The position numbers were made by a program, and so were the translations under genes. The notes under the pieces were generated by a model. That model did no database searches, was not told the DNA's origin, and saw nothing but the letters and a program-made list of their open reading frames with translations. A stretch of DNA of 13,417 nt from JBMNTQ01 sp050945815 (GTDB lineage Bacteria; Bacillota; Clostridia; Christensenellales; JBMNTQ01). Shown piece by piece: positions 12,206-13,417 of this stretch. Position 1 is the stretch's first letter, and every line of letters starts with the position of its first letter. The stretch covers positions 1-13,417 of the forward strand of contig JBMNTQ010000038.1 of assembly GCA_050945815.1 (NCBI GenBank), given 5' to 3'.

Positions 12206-13417
12206 CTACGACGCATCCCTCCGGTTGCGGTTACGCTTCACCAGAAGAATCGCAACACAAGCGGCAAGTCCTGCTGCCATCACGCCAATGAGCAGCGTCA
12301 TCTGCACGTTTTCATAGCCTGTTTTTGTTGCCTTTCCGTCCGTCTCGTCGGTAAACGACGCTATTTTTTCATTGGTGACCACTATTTCTATGAGTTCCGG
12401 CTCCCCGGCTGTACGATCGGTTATCTCGAAGAAATAAACCGCATCGCTCAGCTCATAATCTTTGGGCGCTTGGGTCTCCCTAAATGCATACGTTCCAGGA
12501 GCCAAGCCTTCCACAAGCAGCTCACCGTTGCTGTCCGTGCCTAGTCCAGTCTTCAAAACCTTCCCGCTGGACTGTTGAATCAATTCAAAGACTGCGCCCT
12601 CCAAGCGTCCGTCCGGATCACTGCTGTCCAGCTTAATCAGCATCACTTTACCCTGATAGTTGACCGCCTGCTCCATCGTTGCCTGCGGCACGCCCTCGGC
12701 CTCAGCTAAAACCGTCACCTCAATAGGCTGGGTGTTTAGAATATATCCTGGCGCAGCTTGGGTCTCTATGATGGTATACTCCCCCGGTGCCAAGTGTGCA
12801 AACAACACCCTGCCGTCCCCATCGCTTGTTTGGGCTTCGCCTATCTGTTCACCGTCCGCGTCATACAATTCGAACTCTGCGCCCCGCAGCGGATTGTCCA
12901 GCTCGTCGGTCTTAAACAGGCTAATACTGCCCAGATAGTTCACCATCTCCCCGCCGTCAATAACCTCGGGAAGTCCCTCGAATTCATCGGGAATCACGAC
13001 CGATATCCCTTCGGTGTTACGGACATATCCATCTATAGCCAGGGTCTCCCTAATCGTATACTCCCCTGGTGCCAAGCCTTCAAACAATACCATGCCGTCC
13101 TCACCGCTTGTCTGGGTTTCGCCTACCTTCACGTCCTCGCCATCGTAGATTTCAAACTGCGCACCCTGCAGCCCAACGCCCAATATATCCGTCTTTTTCA
13201 GCTGCACGCTGCCCTTGTAGTTGATAAAATCCTCCAGCTCAATCGTCTGCGGCTGCCCTTCCGCCTCCTCCGCCACCGTTACGCTGATAGGCGTGGTGTT
13301 CAGCAAATATCCCGGCGCTGGCCCGACCTCTTTAATCGTATAATCCCCCGGCGCCAAGTCTTCAAACAATACCATGCCGTCCGCGCCGCTTGTCTGGGTT
13401 TCGCCTACCTTCACGTC
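12206..13417 (-). CDS. Surface protein of SpaA/Cna-B prealbumin-like repeats with C-terminal anchor (N-terminal part missing)
   Basis: The frame is open from the right edge to TAG at 12206, giving the last 403 residues. Numbering from the edge: a partial repeat (1-68), repeats at 69-162, 163-255 and 256-351, a linker, the ATKTG sequence (363-367), a hydrophobic helix (373-393) and the basic tail KRNRNRRDAS. Each repeat has the Lys / Glu / Asn set known to form self-made isopeptide bonds in this fold: Lys75-Glu124-Asn160, Lys169-Glu218-Asn253, Lys262-Glu314-Asn349, with Glu30 and Asn66 in the partial one. The signature LAPGEYTIxET...GY recurs. Such proteins form stiff stalks or pilin-like adhesins on Gram-positive cells. 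The sorting signal has the KTG, helix and basic tail but not LP of LPxTG. The frame contains GTG and ATG codons near the edge but these are internal to repeats, not starts. Ligand unknown. Confidence 0.9.
   Translation of the reverse strand, partial: DVKVGETQTSGADGMVLFEDLAPGDYTIKEVGPAPGYLLNTTPISVTVAEEAEGQPQTIELEDFINYKGSVQLKKTDILGVGLQGAQFEIYDGEDVKVGETQTSGEDGMVLFEGLAPGEYTIRETLAIDGYVRNTEGISVVIPDEFEGLPEVIDGGEMVNYLGSISLFKTDELDNPLRGAEFELYDADGEQIGEAQTSDGDGRVLFAHLAPGEYTIIETQAAPGYILNTQPIEVTVLAEAEGVPQATMEQAVNYQGKVMLIKLDSSDPDGRLEGAVFELIQQSSGKVLKTGLGTDSNGELLVEGLAPGTYAFRETQAPKDYELSDAVYFFEITDRTAGEPELIEIVVTNEKIASFTDETDGKATKTGYENVQMTLLIGVMAAGLAACVAILLVKRNRNRRDAS
13051..13417 (-). repeat. Near-identical tandem repeat units, 282-bp period
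   Basis: Bases 13051-13135 and 13333-13417 differ at 6 of 85 positions and lie exactly 282 bp (94 codons) apart. A more diverged copy aligns at the same period from 12769. This is the DNA form of the surface-protein repeats. The second unit is cut by the window edge, so the array may continue. Confidence 0.85.

Noticed and set aside
13051..13417. CRISPR-like spaced repeats
   Set aside because: The repeats are in frame, 94 codons long and encode a continuous protein domain, so they are coding repeats and not a CRISPR array.

Overview
The window reads as chromosome of a Bacillota organism, most likely a mid-GC anaerobic clostridium-like or Negativicutes-like lineage. The reasons are a MazF very close to the Bacillus EndoA type, a tsaE-tsaB-rimI cluster, a YitT-family membrane protein, a YknXYZ/MacAB-type exporter, AhrC/ArgR-like boxes before argC, strong GGAGG ribosome binding sites with frequent TTG and GTG starts, and a Gram-positive surface protein of SpaA/Cna-B repeats with a C-terminal anchor. 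No rRNA, tRNA, insertion sequence, phage gene or CRISPR array is visible. Genus-level placement cannot be read from this window.

Layout. Positions 1-6986 are all minus-strand genes. Read in transcription order (right to left) they are a three-gene exporter operon (membrane fusion protein, ATPase, permease; 6986 to 4032), a lone mazF with its own terminator (3854 to 3464), a YitT-family membrane protein (3395 to 2559), then tsaE, tsaB and rimI (2405 to 764) from a clear promoter at 2479-2507. An alpha/beta hydrolase follows (677 to the left edge, its C-terminus missing) with its own promoter inside the end of rimI. A 201-bp divergent control region (6987-7187) separates these from the plus-strand arginine operon argC-argB-argD-argF plus a GNAT acetyltransferase (7188-11946). 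That operon ends in a hairpin at 11973-12005. The last part (12206-13417, minus) is the C-terminal 403 residues of a repeat surface protein whose start lies off the right edge, with a strong terminator at 12138-12175.

How the genes work together. TsaE and TsaB are parts of the machinery that makes the universal t6A37 tRNA modification; RimI is the usual co-encoded acetyltransferase. The arginine genes cover the steps from N-acetylglutamate to N-acetylornithine, plus carbamoylation of ornithine. The enzymes that make N-acetylglutamate and remove or recycle the acetyl group (ArgJ, ArgA or ArgE) are not recognisable here. ArgB carries the N-terminal helix of the arginine-inhibited kinase type, and the argC promoter is covered by two operator-like palindromes. 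The GNAT gene is translationally coupled to argF, so it is a reasonable but unproven candidate for a missing acetylglutamate-making step.

Most of the window is ordinary conserved metabolism. The points most worth a second look are the coupled GNAT in an argJ-less arginine operon, the non-canonical ATKTG sorting-signal position in the surface protein, its near-identical 282-bp repeats, and the mazF with no adjacent antitoxin.
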